From Patiriisocius marinistellae (GTDB taxonomy: Bacteria; Bacteroidota; Bacteroidia; Flavobacteriales; Flavobacteriaceae): a stretch of 64,000 nt of DNA. Positions 34,976 through 44,093 of this stretch are shown here, piece after piece. The stretch covers positions 246,820-310,819 of the forward strand of contig NZ_BKCF01000005.1 of assembly GCF_009014635.1 (NCBI RefSeq), written 5' to 3'. The notes under the pieces were generated by a model, which was given only the letters and a program-made list of their open reading frames with translations, did not search any database and had not been told where the DNA came from. Made by a program: the position numbers and the translations under genes. Position 1 is the stretch's first letter. Every line of letters starts with the position of its first letter.

Positions 34976-36304
34976 ATGTTCGATAATTTAAGTGATAAGT
35001 TAGATAAAGCCCTTCACGTCCTAAAAGGTCACGGGAGCATCACAGAAGTAAACGTTGCCGAAACTTTGAAAGAAGTACGCCGCGCATTACTTGATGCCGA
35101 TGTGAATTTTAAAATTGCTAAAGAATTTACTAATACCGTAAAAGAAAAAGCACTAGGGCAGAATGTATTGACTACGCTACAACCTGGGCAATTAATGGTT
35201 AAACTTGTAAAGGATGAGTTGACACAGTTAATGGGTGGTGAAGCTGTAGGAATGAATCTACAAGGATCACCAAGTGTGATACTTATGTCTGGTTTACAGG
35301 GTAGTGGTAAGACGACTTTTTCTGGTAAGCTTGCTAACTTTCTTAAAACTAAAAAATCGAAGAAACCATTATTGGTTGCTTGTGATATTTACCGTCCTGC
35401 GGCGATAAACCAATTGCAAGTAGTAGGGGAGCAAATAGGTGTTGAGGTGTATGCTGAGGTTGGGAATACGGATCCAGTTGCAATTTCAAAAAACGCAATT
35501 TCACATGCAAAAGCAAATGGTCACAATGTTGTGATTGTCGATACAGCAGGTAGACTTGCCGTAGATGAAGCGATGATGACCGAGATAGCAAATGTACACA
35601 AGGCTATTACTCCAGATGAAACTCTTTTTGTAGTGGATTCAATGACGGGACAAGATGCAGTAAATACTGCAAAAGCATTTAATGACCGTCTTAATTTTGA
35701 CGGTGTTATTTTAACAAAATTAGATGGTGACACAAGAGGTGGAGCTGCACTTTCAATTAGAACAGTTGTAGAAAAGCCAATCAAGTTTATAGGTACCGGT
35801 GAAAAGATGGATGCGATTGATGTGTTCTATCCATCACGTATGGCAGATCGTATTCTTGGGATGGGTGATGTTGTTTCGCTTGTAGAAAGAGCACAAGATC
35901 AGTTTGATGAAGAGGAGGCTAGAAAATTGCAGAAAAAGATTGCGAAGAACCAATTTGGTTTTGACGATTTTATGAAGCAGATTCAGCAAGTAAAGAAGAT
36001 GGGTAGTATGAAAGACCTTGTGGGGATGATTCCTGGCGCAGGTAAAGCTTTGAAAGATGTTGATATTGATGATGATGCTTTTAAAGGCATAGAAGCAATT
36101 ATTAATTCTATGACATTAGAAGAACGTACGCAACCAGCCGTAATAAACGGAAGCCGTAAAAAAAGAATTGCAAAAGGTAGTGGGACTTCTGTGCAGGAAG
36201 TAAATCAATTACTTAAGCAATTTGACCAAATGAGCAAAATGATGAAGATGATGCAAGGTGGCGGAGGTCGTAAGATGATGCAAATGATGGGTAAGATGAG
36301 GTAG
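34976..36304 (+). CDS. ffh: Signal recognition particle protein Ffh
   Basis: A 442-residue SRP54 GTPase that targets nascent membrane proteins. The N domain (1-95) is followed by the G domain with P-loop GLQGSGKTT (106-114), DTAGR and TKLDGDTRGG motifs, and the M domain with FDDFMKQIQQVKKMGS and a methionine-rich C-terminus (SKMMKMMQGGGGRKMMQMMGKM) that binds 4.5S RNA and signal peptides. Full length. I do not see a 4.5S RNA gene nearby. Confidence 0.96.
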   Translation: MFDNLSDKLDKALHVLKGHGSITEVNVAETLKEVRRALLDADVNFKIAKEFTNTVKEKALGQNVLTTLQPGQLMVKLVKDELTQLMGGEAVGMNLQGSPSVILMSGLQGSGKTTFSGKLANFLKTKKSKKPLLVACDIYRPAAINQLQVVGEQIGVEVYAEVGNTDPVAISKNAISHAKANGHNVVIVDTAGRLAVDEAMMTEIANVHKAITPDETLFVVDSMTGQDAVNTAKAFNDRLNFDGVILTKLDGDTRGGAALSIRTVVEKPIKFIGTGEKMDAIDVFYPSRMADRILGMGDVVSLVERAQDQFDEEEARKLQKKIAKNQFGFDDFMKQIQQVKKMGSMKDLVGMIPGAGKALKDVDIDDDAFKGIEAIINSMTLEERTQPAVINGSRKKRIAKGSGTSVQEVNQLLKQFDQMSKMMKMMQGGGGRKMMQMMGKMR

Positions 36305-36387
36305 TCATATTGACTATTTTAAATTGATGATTGTTGATTTTTGAATAATAATAAACATTTTTAACGCATAACTTTTAACCCTAAACC

Positions 36388-37272
36388 ATGACAATTCTCG
36401 ACGGAAAAAAAGTTTCTAACGATATTAAAAACGAAATCAAAGCCGAAGTCGATAAGATGAAAGCAAATGGTGAAAAAGTACCACATCTTGCCGCAGTAAT
36501 TGTAGGTGATGATGGTGCAAGTTTAACTTATGTAGGTAGTAAAGTACGTTCTTGTGAGCGTGTAGGATTTGAATCTACAATGGTGCGTATGAGGCATACA
36601 ACCAGCGAAATTGAATTACTTGATAAAATCCATGAGTTGAATGAAAATGATGACATTGATGGTTTTATCATTCAATTACCATTGCCTCCACAAATTAATA
36701 CACAGCGTGTATTAATGGCAGTGGACCCTAGTAAAGATGTTGATGGATTTCATCCAGAAAATTTTGGTCGTATGGCACTAGATATGTCAACATTTATTCC
36801 AGCAACGCCTTTTGGGATATTAGAATTGTTAGAGCGTTATGATGTAAGTACAAAAGGTAAACATACCGTAGTTATTGGTCGTAGCCATATCGTGGGACGT
36901 CCCATGAGTATATTGATGAGTCGTAAAGGCTGGCCAGGAAATAGTACTGTTACACTCACTCACAGTAATACTAAGAATATTACTCAAATTACCAGTCAGG
37001 CAGATATAATTATTTCAGCATTAGGAGTGCCTAATTTTCTTAAAGCAGAAATGGTAAAAGACGATGTAGTGATTATTGATGTAGGAATTACAAGAGTTGA
37101 AGATGAAACAAAGCCAAAAGGTTATGCTATCGTTGGTGATGTTGATTTTGAAAATGTCAGCAAAAAAGCAAGTTTTATTACTCCCGTTCCAGGAGGTGTA
37201 GGCCCTATGACCATTGCAATGTTGTTAAAAAACACGTTGTTAGCAAGAGAACAAAGAGCAGCACGAAAGTAG
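36388..37272 (+). CDS. folD: Methylenetetrahydrofolate dehydrogenase/cyclohydrolase FolD
   Basis: A 294-residue bifunctional folate enzyme. LTYVGSKVRSCERVGFES includes the catalytic Lys of the YVxxK motif, DGFIIQLPLPPQIN is the substrate loop, KDVDGFHPENFGRM a family block, VVIGRSHIVGRPMSILM the NADP loop, and ITPVPGGVGPMTIAMLLKNT the C-terminal signature. It follows ffh by 83 bases; the two probably share a transcript and end at the hairpin after folD. Confidence 0.96.
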   Translation: MTILDGKKVSNDIKNEIKAEVDKMKANGEKVPHLAAVIVGDDGASLTYVGSKVRSCERVGFESTMVRMRHTTSEIELLDKIHELNENDDIDGFIIQLPLPPQINTQRVLMAVDPSKDVDGFHPENFGRMALDMSTFIPATPFGILELLERYDVSTKGKHTVVIGRSHIVGRPMSILMSRKGWPGNSTVTLTHSNTKNITQITSQADIIISALGVPNFLKAEMVKDDVVIIDVGITRVEDETKPKGYAIVGDVDFENVSKKASFITPVPGGVGPMTIAMLLKNTLLAREQRAARK

Positions 37273-37296
37273 CACGCATCCTTTTCAAATATTAAT

Positions 37297-37334
37297 AATC
37301 CCGTTTTGGAAATTCCAAGATGGGATTTTTTTTT
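37297..37334 (+). terminator. Intrinsic terminator after folD
   Basis: Arms AATCCC and GGGATT with an inner TTGG/CCAA stem and two G-U pairs form a hairpin about 25 bases after folD stop, followed by nine T residues. Confidence 0.8.
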
Positions 37335-37379
37335 GATTCTTTGGAAATGGGAAGGGTGCGATATTTTTTGCTTTATTAA

Positions 37380-37398
37380 ACATTTAATAGTTAAATGT
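37380..37398. repeat. Perfect 8-3-8 inverted repeat
   Basis: ACATTTAA-TAG-TTAAATGT lies just past the stop of the ExbB/MotA-like remnant on the minus strand. It may be a leftover terminator stem or a protein-binding site. Confidence 0.4.
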
Positions 37399-37407
37399 CT
37401 TTGAATA

Positions 37408-37608
37408 TCACTCCTCAGATTTTAAGGTTAATAATACTGCAAATAAACGCCCCATAACCATTGCTACAAGTCCAAATAGTGTAGTGATTAATGCTATTTT
37501 CAATCCACTTGCAATAATAAGATTTGATGTGTTTCCAATTTCTTCAATTGCATCAAAAGCAGAAATTAACCTATTTCGCTTGAAAGGTTGCTTAAGTCTA
37601 TTTCTAGA
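37408..37608 (-). pseudogene. Truncated remnant of a MotA/TolQ/ExbB proton-channel gene
   Basis: On the minus strand 66 codons are open from 37608 to TGA at 37408. The segment reads NRLISAFDAIEEIGNTSN followed by GLKIALITTLFGLVAMVMGRLF. That is the C-terminal end of a MotA/TolQ/ExbB-like membrane channel subunit (the xGLxxAFDAIExxG and GLKxALxTTxFGL blocks). A stop codon (37611-37609) lies directly before it and no start codon with a proper N-terminus exists, so most of the gene is missing. It overlaps the LytTR gene's start on the other strand by about 20 bases, marking a deletion or rearrangement junction. Confidence 0.6.
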
Positions 37609-37962
37609 CTAGATGCAAGTATAGATTGTACACTGCCAATTGAAACAGCTAATTTTTCCTTTTTTAAATGTGATAGGAAATTAGTTAAAGTTGATTTTGA
37701 AACTATTAAGTTTATTGAAAGTTGTGGGGATTATATAAAACTATATCTTGAGGATAAAGTTGTTATAACTCGTGAGACTATGAAAGACATTATGAAAAAA
37801 CTCCCACAAAAAATTTTTGTGAGAGTGCATCGTTCTTTTATAATTTCGATTGATAAAATGGAAAGTTTTACAAACGAGGAAATTATAATAGATAAAAAAT
37901 CTATTCCTATTAGCCGCACTTATAAAAGTGCATTAATGAAAAAACTTAATATTACAAATTAG
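37588..37962 (+). CDS. LytTR DNA-binding domain protein, probably truncated
   Basis: A frame of 124 residues starting with TTG at 37588. From about residue 20 it is a complete LytTR DNA-binding domain: FSFFKCDRKLVKVDFETIKFIESCGDYIKLYLEDK, TRETMKDIMKKLP, FVRVHRSFIISIDKMESF and IPISRTYKSALMKKL. In this family the domain usually follows a receiver or membrane domain, which is missing here. The 20 residues before it look unrelated, and the start falls where the channel remnant on the other strand also breaks. It may be an expressed single-domain regulator or a pseudogene. Confidence 0.65.
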   Translation: MLKSISRLDASIDCTLPIETANFSFFKCDRKLVKVDFETIKFIESCGDYIKLYLEDKVVITRETMKDIMKKLPQKIFVRVHRSFIISIDKMESFTNEEIIIDKKSIPISRTYKSALMKKLNITN

Positions 37963-38410
37963 TTTGTTCAATTTTCCAATCAAGATATTTATGAATATCA
38001 CTTTCAATCCAGCCAATACCTATTGAAAAAATTGCTAAATCATCTAAATAGCCTATACCTGGAATAAAATCTGGGACTAAATCCATAGGGTTTAATACAT
38101 ATAATAATGACATTACAATAGTGGCTATTGTGAACCAAGGAACATTTGTATATGCACCACGTTTTATATCTTTTACCATCCCAAACATTATTTTTCCAAT
38201 TTCGAGATACTTGGTAAGTGAGTTCACTCCAGATAATTTTTTTTCTACCGCTTCTTCATTATCTAATAAAACCTCAATATCATCATCATCAATTTTTACT
38301 ACTTCATCTTCAAAAGTATCATTCACTTTGTCTTCGAAAAAAGATTTGTTTTCTGAGGTAGGGTTAGCTTTTTCTTGGCTTGTATTCTTATTTTTTTTAT
38401 TGAAAAACAT
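37952..38410 (-). CDS. YkvA-family (DUF1232) membrane protein
   Basis: A 152-residue protein. The first 75 residues are acidic and low in complexity; then comes the DUF1232 core PWFTIATIVMSLLYVLNPMDLVPDFIPGIGYLDDLAIFSIGIGWIESDI with the NPMDLVPDFIP signature and two hydrophobic stretches. DUF1232 proteins are small membrane proteins of unknown role. Its last bases overlap the convergent LytTR stop by 11. Confidence 0.8.
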   Translation of the reverse strand: MFFNKKNKNTSQEKANPTSENKSFFEDKVNDTFEDEVVKIDDDDIEVLLDNEEAVEKKLSGVNSLTKYLEIGKIMFGMVKDIKRGAYTNVPWFTIATIVMSLLYVLNPMDLVPDFIPGIGYLDDLAIFSIGIGWIESDIHKYLDWKIEQTNL

Positions 38411-38518
38411 AGTCTTAGGTGTTTGAAATAAAGGTACAATTTGGATAGCAAAATTTATTTAAAATTTTGTTATTTTTTAATAGCTTCTGTTATTTTACTG
38501 AAAATTAAAGCTGACTAT

Positions 38519-38995
38519 TTATGCGGAAATGAGGAATATAAATACAATGATAATTAATAGATAAAGTATCCAATAGGGTTTAAAAGATTTTGGATTACTG
38601 CCAAAAAATGCTTTACTCAATTTAAACATAAAGCTTCGGTTTTTAGCTATAGTATTATACCCAAAATCACTAAGCCATGTAAACCATTTGTATTTATGAT
38701 ACCAATTATGTAAATGACTTTTCCCATTCTTAAAACTTAAAGTTTTATAAGCAGAGTCCGGACCACTGTAAATAAAACCATCAGTATCAATAAATCTAGA
38801 TGCTTTTTTAAACTCTTTTAGCGGTATATCTTTAAATTTATGAGCGATTTGTTGATACGGAATATAATTGATAGAAATTCCGGTATGTAACTTCCATCGT
38901 ATTACCCAGTATTTGCAAAAACCACAATCGCCGTCCCAAACTAAAACTGGTTTTTCAAAAGGAGGATACAAGGTTTTTTGAAATTTGGTGAACAT
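38519..38995 (-). CDS. DCC-family (DUF393) thioredoxin-like protein
   Basis: A 158-residue protein with the DxDCGFC core (VWDGDCGFCKYWVIRWK, residues 19-35) that defines the thiol-disulfide oxidoreductase DCC family, and a hydrophobic C-terminal helix. The CxxC pair is of unknown redox function. It lies 15 bases downstream of the AI-2E-type transporter gene on the same strand, within a possible operon with VOC and small membrane genes. Confidence 0.85.
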   Translation of the reverse strand: MFTKFQKTLYPPFEKPVLVWDGDCGFCKYWVIRWKLHTGISINYIPYQQIAHKFKDIPLKEFKKASRFIDTDGFIYSGPDSAYKTLSFKNGKSHLHNWYHKYKWFTWLSDFGYNTIAKNRSFMFKLSKAFFGSNPKSFKPYWILYLLIIIVFIFLISA

Positions 38996-39009
38996 CGCTA
39001 CAAATTTGT

Positions 39010-40053
39010 TTAAAGCATTTCTTTATTCTTTTCGGGAACATTCTTGCCATATTCTTTTTTGTATATTCTTACAACCACAATGAATAAACTAATAAGTAAT
39101 GGTCCAAATATTAATCCAATAAAGCCAAATAAAGGAACACCAACAATTACTCCTATTAGAGTAATTAATGGGTGAACGTCATCTAGTTTTTTTAAAACAT
39201 AAAGTCTAATAATATTATCAGTCGCTCCAACAATCACCAATCCATAAATTAAAATACCCCAAGCTTGAAAAGTACTCCCTGCAGAGAGTGTTAGTAGAAA
39301 TACTGGTACAATTCCTATTAAAGTACCTACGAAAGGAATCATAGAGCCAATAGTTACAATGACAAACCAGAAAAATGGATCCTGTATCCCAAAAATAAAA
39401 AAGCCAATTAATGCAATAATCCCTTGTGCTAATGCTACCATAGGAATTCCTAGAGCATTTGACCGTACCATGTGGTTTACTTCTTTGCCTATGGCTTTTA
39501 AATTGTTTCTATTAATAGGTATGTATTCATATAAAGACTCTTTGAGTTGGCGTCTATTAGTCAACATATAGTAGAGCATGAAATACATAATACCAACAGC
39601 TATAAAAATTGTAAAAGTACCACCAGCAAAACCTTGGAGGTTTTCAGATATCCATGTTGATACGGCACCAACATCAATTTGAGAACTTAAGTCATATCCT
39701 AGCTTTCCTTCCCATTTTTCAATTTGATCTTTTAACGCCTTAGTAACCTTTTGAGAGTTGTTTACAGCTTGGCCTATTTTGTTTCCAAGCATAACCACAA
39801 TTCCTGCCACAGGAAGAAGAATTCCTATAAAAGAAATGAACATTAAAAATGCTGCGGCCCAGTCTGGTTTCCATCCCCTCTTTACAAGTTTTGACATCCA
39901 TGGACGCATTAACACATAAATAGTAATTGCTCCTAAAACGCCAGAAAAATAAGGAAGCATCTCTTTAAAAATCAGTACACCTATTAGTAATATAATGAGT
40001 AAAATAAATACCTGTCTTATAGCTGTGGGTTTTATAGCATTTTGATGACTCAT
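39010..40053 (-). CDS. AI-2E/PerM-family transporter
   Basis: A 347-residue inner-membrane protein with about seven or eight helices and the family signature region LIGFFIFGIQDPFFWFVIVTIGSMIPFVGTLIGIVPVFLLTLSAG, followed by a VHPLITLIGVIVGVPLFGFIGLIFGPLLISL block. The family includes exporters of autoinducer-2 and sodium/proton antiporters, so the substrate cannot be told. Located between the VOC protein and DCC genes, all on the minus strand. Confidence 0.88.
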   Translation of the reverse strand: MSHQNAIKPTAIRQVFILLIILLIGVLIFKEMLPYFSGVLGAITIYVLMRPWMSKLVKRGWKPDWAAAFLMFISFIGILLPVAGIVVMLGNKIGQAVNNSQKVTKALKDQIEKWEGKLGYDLSSQIDVGAVSTWISENLQGFAGGTFTIFIAVGIMYFMLYYMLTNRRQLKESLYEYIPINRNNLKAIGKEVNHMVRSNALGIPMVALAQGIIALIGFFIFGIQDPFFWFVIVTIGSMIPFVGTLIGIVPVFLLTLSAGSTFQAWGILIYGLVIVGATDNIIRLYVLKKLDDVHPLITLIGVIVGVPLFGFIGLIFGPLLISLFIVVVRIYKKEYGKNVPEKNKEML

Positions 40054-40071
40054 AAGTGTTAATTGGTTTGT

Positions 40072-40494
40072 TTAAGTTGCAAAAAGTTGATCAATATTTT
40101 TAAAGGCTTTGAATTCTAGGGCATTACCAGATGGATCGTTAAAAAACATAGTAGCCTGTTCTCCAGATAATCCTTCAAATCTTATGTAAGGTTCAATGAT
40201 AAATTTAATATCTTTTGTTTTTAATTTTTTGGCTAATAAATTAAAATCCTTCATGGAAAGAACAACGCCAAAATGAGGCACAGGAACATTTTTTCCGTCG
40301 ACAGGGTTTGAATTTTCTACGTCATTTTTTGAATCCTTAAAATGAATGACAAGTTGATGTCCAAAAAAATTAAAATCTACCCAATGATCACTACTGCGAC
40401 CTTCCTCACAGCCTAAAATATCTCTATAAAATTTACGACAATCTTCAAGGTTTTTTACAGGAATGGCTAAATGGAAAGGCTGGATATTTTGCAT
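40072..40494 (-). CDS. VOC-family (glyoxalase/dioxygenase fold) protein
   Basis: A 140-residue protein with two beta-alpha-beta-beta-beta modules: FHLAIPVKNLEDCRKFYRDILGCEEGRSSDHWVDFNFFGHQLVIHF and VPHFGVVLSMKDFNLLAKKL ... GEQATMFFNDPSGNALEFKAF. Candidate metal ligands are His8, His53-type and the C-terminal Glu. Enzymatic role is undefined; it is 19 bases from the AI-2E gene. Confidence 0.85.
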   Translation of the reverse strand: MQNIQPFHLAIPVKNLEDCRKFYRDILGCEEGRSSDHWVDFNFFGHQLVIHFKDSKNDVENSNPVDGKNVPVPHFGVVLSMKDFNLLAKKLKTKDIKFIIEPYIRFEGLSGEQATMFFNDPSGNALEFKAFKNIDQLFAT

Positions 40495-40529
40495 ATTTAA
40501 AACTAAATAAATTTTTAATAGAAGTAAAT

Positions 40530-40730
40530 TTAATTATTCTCAGCGTTAATAGTGTCAGTATCTTTTCTGTATTTTAAAAGTCCAATTCCTGCAAAAAAGA
40601 ATACAACTCCAAGAATTATAGATGGCCATTGTGCACTACCTATGTCCATGCTTCCAAAAGCAGATAATACACCTAATATAAGAGCGATTGCACCGCCTAA
40701 CGTCATTACAAGTCCTAATATTTTAATCAT
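40530..40730 (-). CDS. Small two-helix membrane protein
   Basis: A 66-residue protein with two membrane helices (LGLVMTLGGAIALILGVLSAFGS and PSIILGVVFFFAGIGLLKY) and a polar C-terminus. No family is recognised. It is the first gene of the minus-strand set leading to VOC, AI-2E and DCC, and the usual start-proximal sequence gives no clear TANNTTTG. Confidence 0.6.
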   Translation of the reverse strand: MIKILGLVMTLGGAIALILGVLSAFGSMDIGSAQWPSIILGVVFFFAGIGLLKYRKDTDTINAENN

Positions 40731-40895
40731 AATGTAGTTGTTTTTTTATTGGTTAATGGTTTAAAGGTATTAGATTTCATCGATTTGATAAATCACATTA
40801 ACAGAAGTTTGTGCATTTATACTATGATGAGTGATCTGTTTATGCGAGGGGTTTTCTTCAGAAATATTAAGTGTTTATAAATTTAAGGCATAAAA

Positions 40896-40928
40896 AAAGT
40901 CTGAAGTTTTTTTAAGACAACAGACTTT
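40896..40928 (-). terminator. Intrinsic terminator for the lipoprotein gene
   Basis: Read on minus, AAAGTCTG (from 40928) pairs with CAGACTTT (to 40896) and is followed by a T-run. It sits 24 bases past the lipoprotein stop at 40952. A copy of the 10-base motif (40942-40951) touches that stop codon. Confidence 0.65.
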
Positions 40929-40951
40929 ATAATTATATAATATTTCCGAAG

Positions 40952-41518
40952 TTATTCTTCATTCCCATCCCATCCTATCATAAAGTATTTAAACTTTGCG
41001 GAGTCTGGAATTTGTGATGTTTCAATGGTTAGGCTTGGGTCGTAACGTAAGTTCTCGGGAAGTTCTTTTTTGTCAATTGTGATATAAACATCACTATCTT
41101 TTAAAAAAAGTACAACAGCGTCAAAACTTGTCTGTATTCCTGCAATTTCGTAATTGTCCTTTACATCTTTAAATGTGCTCTTAATACTGAGGCCTTTATC
41201 TGTTTTAAATCGTTCATCAAAGATTCTAATATTTGTTATAGTAGCTTCTGGATTATTTTCATCGTCTGGAGATAATAATAATAATTTTTTCCCACCTTTT
41301 TCGTATAGTTCAACTTCACCTTGAGTACCTATTGCATCTTTGATTGGGGTAAGTGCAACTATACTATCATTTGTAAAAATAGAATCTAATTGTTTAACTG
41401 TTGTTTCACTAGTTACAGCTCCAAGACTTCCTTCTCCAATAGCAAATTTATCTGCTTTTGAGTCACATTGAATAAAAGCTAATGATACTAATACTCCTAA
41501 AATTATTGTTTTTTTCAT
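40952..41518 (-). CDS. Hypothetical lipoprotein
   Basis: From ATG at 41518 a 188-residue exported lipoprotein (MKKTIILGVLVSLAFIQC, Cys18). The mature part has GEGSLGAVTSETTVKQLDSIFTNDSIV, a pattern seen in proteins that bind to or monitor envelope components, but I do not know the family. The stop TAA is immediately followed on the minus strand by an exact copy of the 10-base motif. A TACTTTTG box lies 72 bases upstream (41590-41597). Confidence 0.65.
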   Translation of the reverse strand: MKKTIILGVLVSLAFIQCDSKADKFAIGEGSLGAVTSETTVKQLDSIFTNDSIVALTPIKDAIGTQGEVELYEKGGKKLLLLSPDDENNPEATITNIRIFDERFKTDKGLSIKSTFKDVKDNYEIAGIQTSFDAVVLFLKDSDVYITIDKKELPENLRYDPSLTIETSQIPDSAKFKYFMIGWDGNEE

Positions 41519-41589
41519 ATCTAGAGCGCTAAGGTTGTATTCCAATTTGCGCCATTTTTTTAACGTTATTAATACTTTATTGTAAATTA

Positions 41590-41597
41590 CAAAAGTA
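41590..41597 (-). promoter_or_regulatory. Candidate -7 box (TACTTTTG)
   Basis: TACTTTTG on minus matches TANNTTTG and lies 72 bases before the lipoprotein ATG. The -33 element is not clear. Confidence 0.4.
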
Positions 41598-41688
41598 GAA
41601 AACTTAATATTTAAATTAAGAAAAGCAGTAGTTAATCTTACAATAAAATAGCGGGATTTTTTATTAGTAAATTTATTTTAATTCCCAA

Positions 41689-43224
41689 TTAGCGCATCAT
41701 TTTTCCAAGAATTCCTAGAACACTTCTAATTACCGTTGGACTCGTTAATGTTTTAATCCATGGATTTTGTGTTTGTCTTCCACTACTGCGGCGGCTGCTT
41801 TTTTTCGTAGTTGCTTTTTCTGCAGCTTCTTTCTCTTTTTTAGCTTTTTCTTTTGCCTCTTCTAACTCAGCGATTTGAATTTTTTTGTTAAGCATTTCAT
41901 AAGCGCTTTCACGGTCAACAATGTCATTGTATTTTTTGACCATTTTTGATGATGCGATAAGGCTTTTTAGTTCGCTATCTTCAAGTACATCCATTCTGCT
42001 CATAGGGGCACGTAATAATGTTACGGCTAATGGAGTAGGAATTCCTTTTTCATTTAGAGCACTTATCATTGCTTCACCAATACCCATAGAGGTTAAAGCT
42101 TCGTCAGTTTTATAATACTTACTTATTGGATAGTTTTCTGCTGTAAGTTTTATTGCTTTTCTATCTTTTGCGGTAAAAGCGCGTAATGCATGTTGTATTT
42201 TTAAACCTAATTGTCCTAATACCGCATCTGGAACATCGGTTGGGTTTTGCGTTACAAAGTAAAGTCCTACGCCTTTAGAGCGTATTAATTTTACAATACT
42301 CTCAATCTGATCAAGAAGTGCGTCACTTGCTTCATTAAAAATAAGGTGCGCTTCATCAATAAATATTACTAATTCTGGTCTTCCGCTATCTCCTTGTTCA
42401 GGGAATGTTGCATAGATTTCAGCTAAAAGCGAAAGCATAAACGTTGAGAATAGTTTTGGCTTATCTTGAATATCTGTTAATCTAAGAATGTTAATATAAC
42501 CCATTCCGTTTTTGTCAGTCCTTAGTAAATCATCTGTATCAAACGATTTTTCACCAAAAAATAAATCGCCGCCTTGTTGTTCAATTTCAATAATTTTCCG
42601 AAGAATAGAACCTGTCGAACTTGTTGACATTCTACCGTATTCTTTTTGAATTTCTTCTTTACCTTCTTCTGTAACGTAATTGAGCATTTTCTTGAAATCC
42701 TTTAAATCAAGCAAAGGCAATTTATTGTCATCACAGTATTTGAAAATTACAGCAACAATACCGCTTTGAGTTTCGGTTAAGTCTAAAATTCTAGATAATA
42801 AAACGGGACCAAACTCGCTTACCGTAGCTCGCATTCTCACACCTTCTTGCTCAGATAGTGTTAAGATTTCAACGGGAAATTTTTTGGCCTCAAATGGAAT
42901 CCCTATTTTTTCATGGCGCTCATCAATTTTTGCGTGACCAGGACTTGGCATGGCAATACCACTTAAATCCCCTTTCATATCCATTAATAAAACCGGCACG
43001 CCTTGTTCGCTTAAATTTTCGGCAAGAACTTGTAGTGTTTTAGTTTTACCTGTACCCGTTGCTCCAGCAATAAGGCCGTGGCGATTCATCGTTTTTAGTG
43101 GGATTTTAACTAGTGCATCTGTAATTGTCTCGCCATTAACCATTGCTGCACCCATAACTATTGCGTCGCCTTTGGTTTTATAGCCTTCTATAATGTGGTC
43201 AAAAAATGCTTGTTTATCTGCCAT
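41689..43224 (-). CDS. HerA-like helicase/ATPase (DUF853)
   Basis: A 511-residue RecA/HerA-type ATPase. Walker A GATGTGKTKTLQVLAE, Walker B VIFIDEAHLIF and an arginine-finger-like segment are visible; the C-terminal 60 residues are a charged helix with Lys/Glu repeats and a basic tail. DUF853 proteins are thought to be hexameric DNA-processing or regulatory ATPases. The start at MADKQAFFDHI (43224) is chosen over an ATG at 43251 because family members begin there. A 9-base motif copy lies at 42595-42603. Confidence 0.85.
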   Translation of the reverse strand: MADKQAFFDHIIEGYKTKGDAIVMGAAMVNGETITDALVKIPLKTMNRHGLIAGATGTGKTKTLQVLAENLSEQGVPVLLMDMKGDLSGIAMPSPGHAKIDERHEKIGIPFEAKKFPVEILTLSEQEGVRMRATVSEFGPVLLSRILDLTETQSGIVAVIFKYCDDNKLPLLDLKDFKKMLNYVTEEGKEEIQKEYGRMSTSSTGSILRKIIEIEQQGGDLFFGEKSFDTDDLLRTDKNGMGYINILRLTDIQDKPKLFSTFMLSLLAEIYATFPEQGDSGRPELVIFIDEAHLIFNEASDALLDQIESIVKLIRSKGVGLYFVTQNPTDVPDAVLGQLGLKIQHALRAFTAKDRKAIKLTAENYPISKYYKTDEALTSMGIGEAMISALNEKGIPTPLAVTLLRAPMSRMDVLEDSELKSLIASSKMVKKYNDIVDRESAYEMLNKKIQIAELEEAKEKAKKEKEAAEKATTKKSSRRSSGRQTQNPWIKTLTSPTVIRSVLGILGKMMR

Positions 43225-43277
43225 TGTTTGGATTTTGGATAAAAATAGCAATTGTGCTTATGCTTCCGAAGAGAATT

Positions 43278-43976
43278 TTAATTTAATTTATTAATTCCAA
43301 AATTGAAAAATACAGCATGAATTGAATTATTGTTGTTGTTAAAAACGTATCTAAACTTTACAACTTGATTAGCAGCAATAGGGTACATTAAATTACCGCT
43401 TGTTCCCCAATAATCTGAGGAGGGTAAGCTCGTAAATCCTCTAGAGAGATAACCAACTAGCGTATTGTCTACGGTTACCGCGATAATATATTTTTTGTTT
43501 CCTGATGGGGCATTATAGGTTGAAAATGAACCTGAGAAAAAATAGTTGCCAGCTTCTTTAATTCTAACAGTACCATTCCCTATTACTGAATAAAGAGATG
43601 TATCGTTTGCAATAACCTCAGAGGTTCCTATGGGAAACTCATAATATGTATTGTCAGTTCCAATTATGGCACTATTATTAGTTGGGTAATTTTTATTAAC
43701 TATAAGTGATCCTTTACTACTATTCGTTAGTGTTGACCAAGCTCCATTAGATCTAATAAATAAGCTGTTTATTGTAGAATTATAAACTATAGCCCCATCA
43801 AGAGGAGTGGGTATATTGTTCATTTGAGTAGTAGTAACTCTTGGAGGTATTAAAGCACCTGTTGTACTTTGTATCTCTAAAGCAGATCCATCATCTGGTG
43901 TGGTGGTTCCTATTCCTACTTGTGCGTTAAAAGTTAGTATTGTAAAGAAAAATGAGAATGTTAAGTAAAGTTTCAT
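43278..43976 (-). CDS. Exported structural protein of the GIGTTTP type
   Basis: A 232-residue secreted protein with a signal peptide (to about NAQ) and the sequence VGIGTTTPDDGSALEIQSTTGALIPPRVTTTQMNNIPTPLDGAIVYNSTI, a block repeated in many Bacteroidota surface proteins that resemble phage tail-fibre heads. The rest is Asn/Ser-rich beta sequence. No sorting domain is present at its C-terminus. Role unknown, likely extracellular. Confidence 0.75.
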   Translation of the reverse strand: MKLYLTFSFFFTILTFNAQVGIGTTTPDDGSALEIQSTTGALIPPRVTTTQMNNIPTPLDGAIVYNSTINSLFIRSNGAWSTLTNSSKGSLIVNKNYPTNNSAIIGTDNTYYEFPIGTSEVIANDTSLYSVIGNGTVRIKEAGNYFFSGSFSTYNAPSGNKKYIIAVTVDNTLVGYLSRGFTSLPSSDYWGTSGNLMYPIAANQVVKFRYVFNNNNNSIHAVFFNFGINKLN

Positions 43977-44093
43977 TGAGGAGTTTTATTATGAAATTTA
44001 GGGGTTTAGTGTAAAATTATTAATAAATTTCTGGATCTAATCAATGTCTAATTTGTTTATGATAATTTATTCGACACATTCAATTTTTAATCG

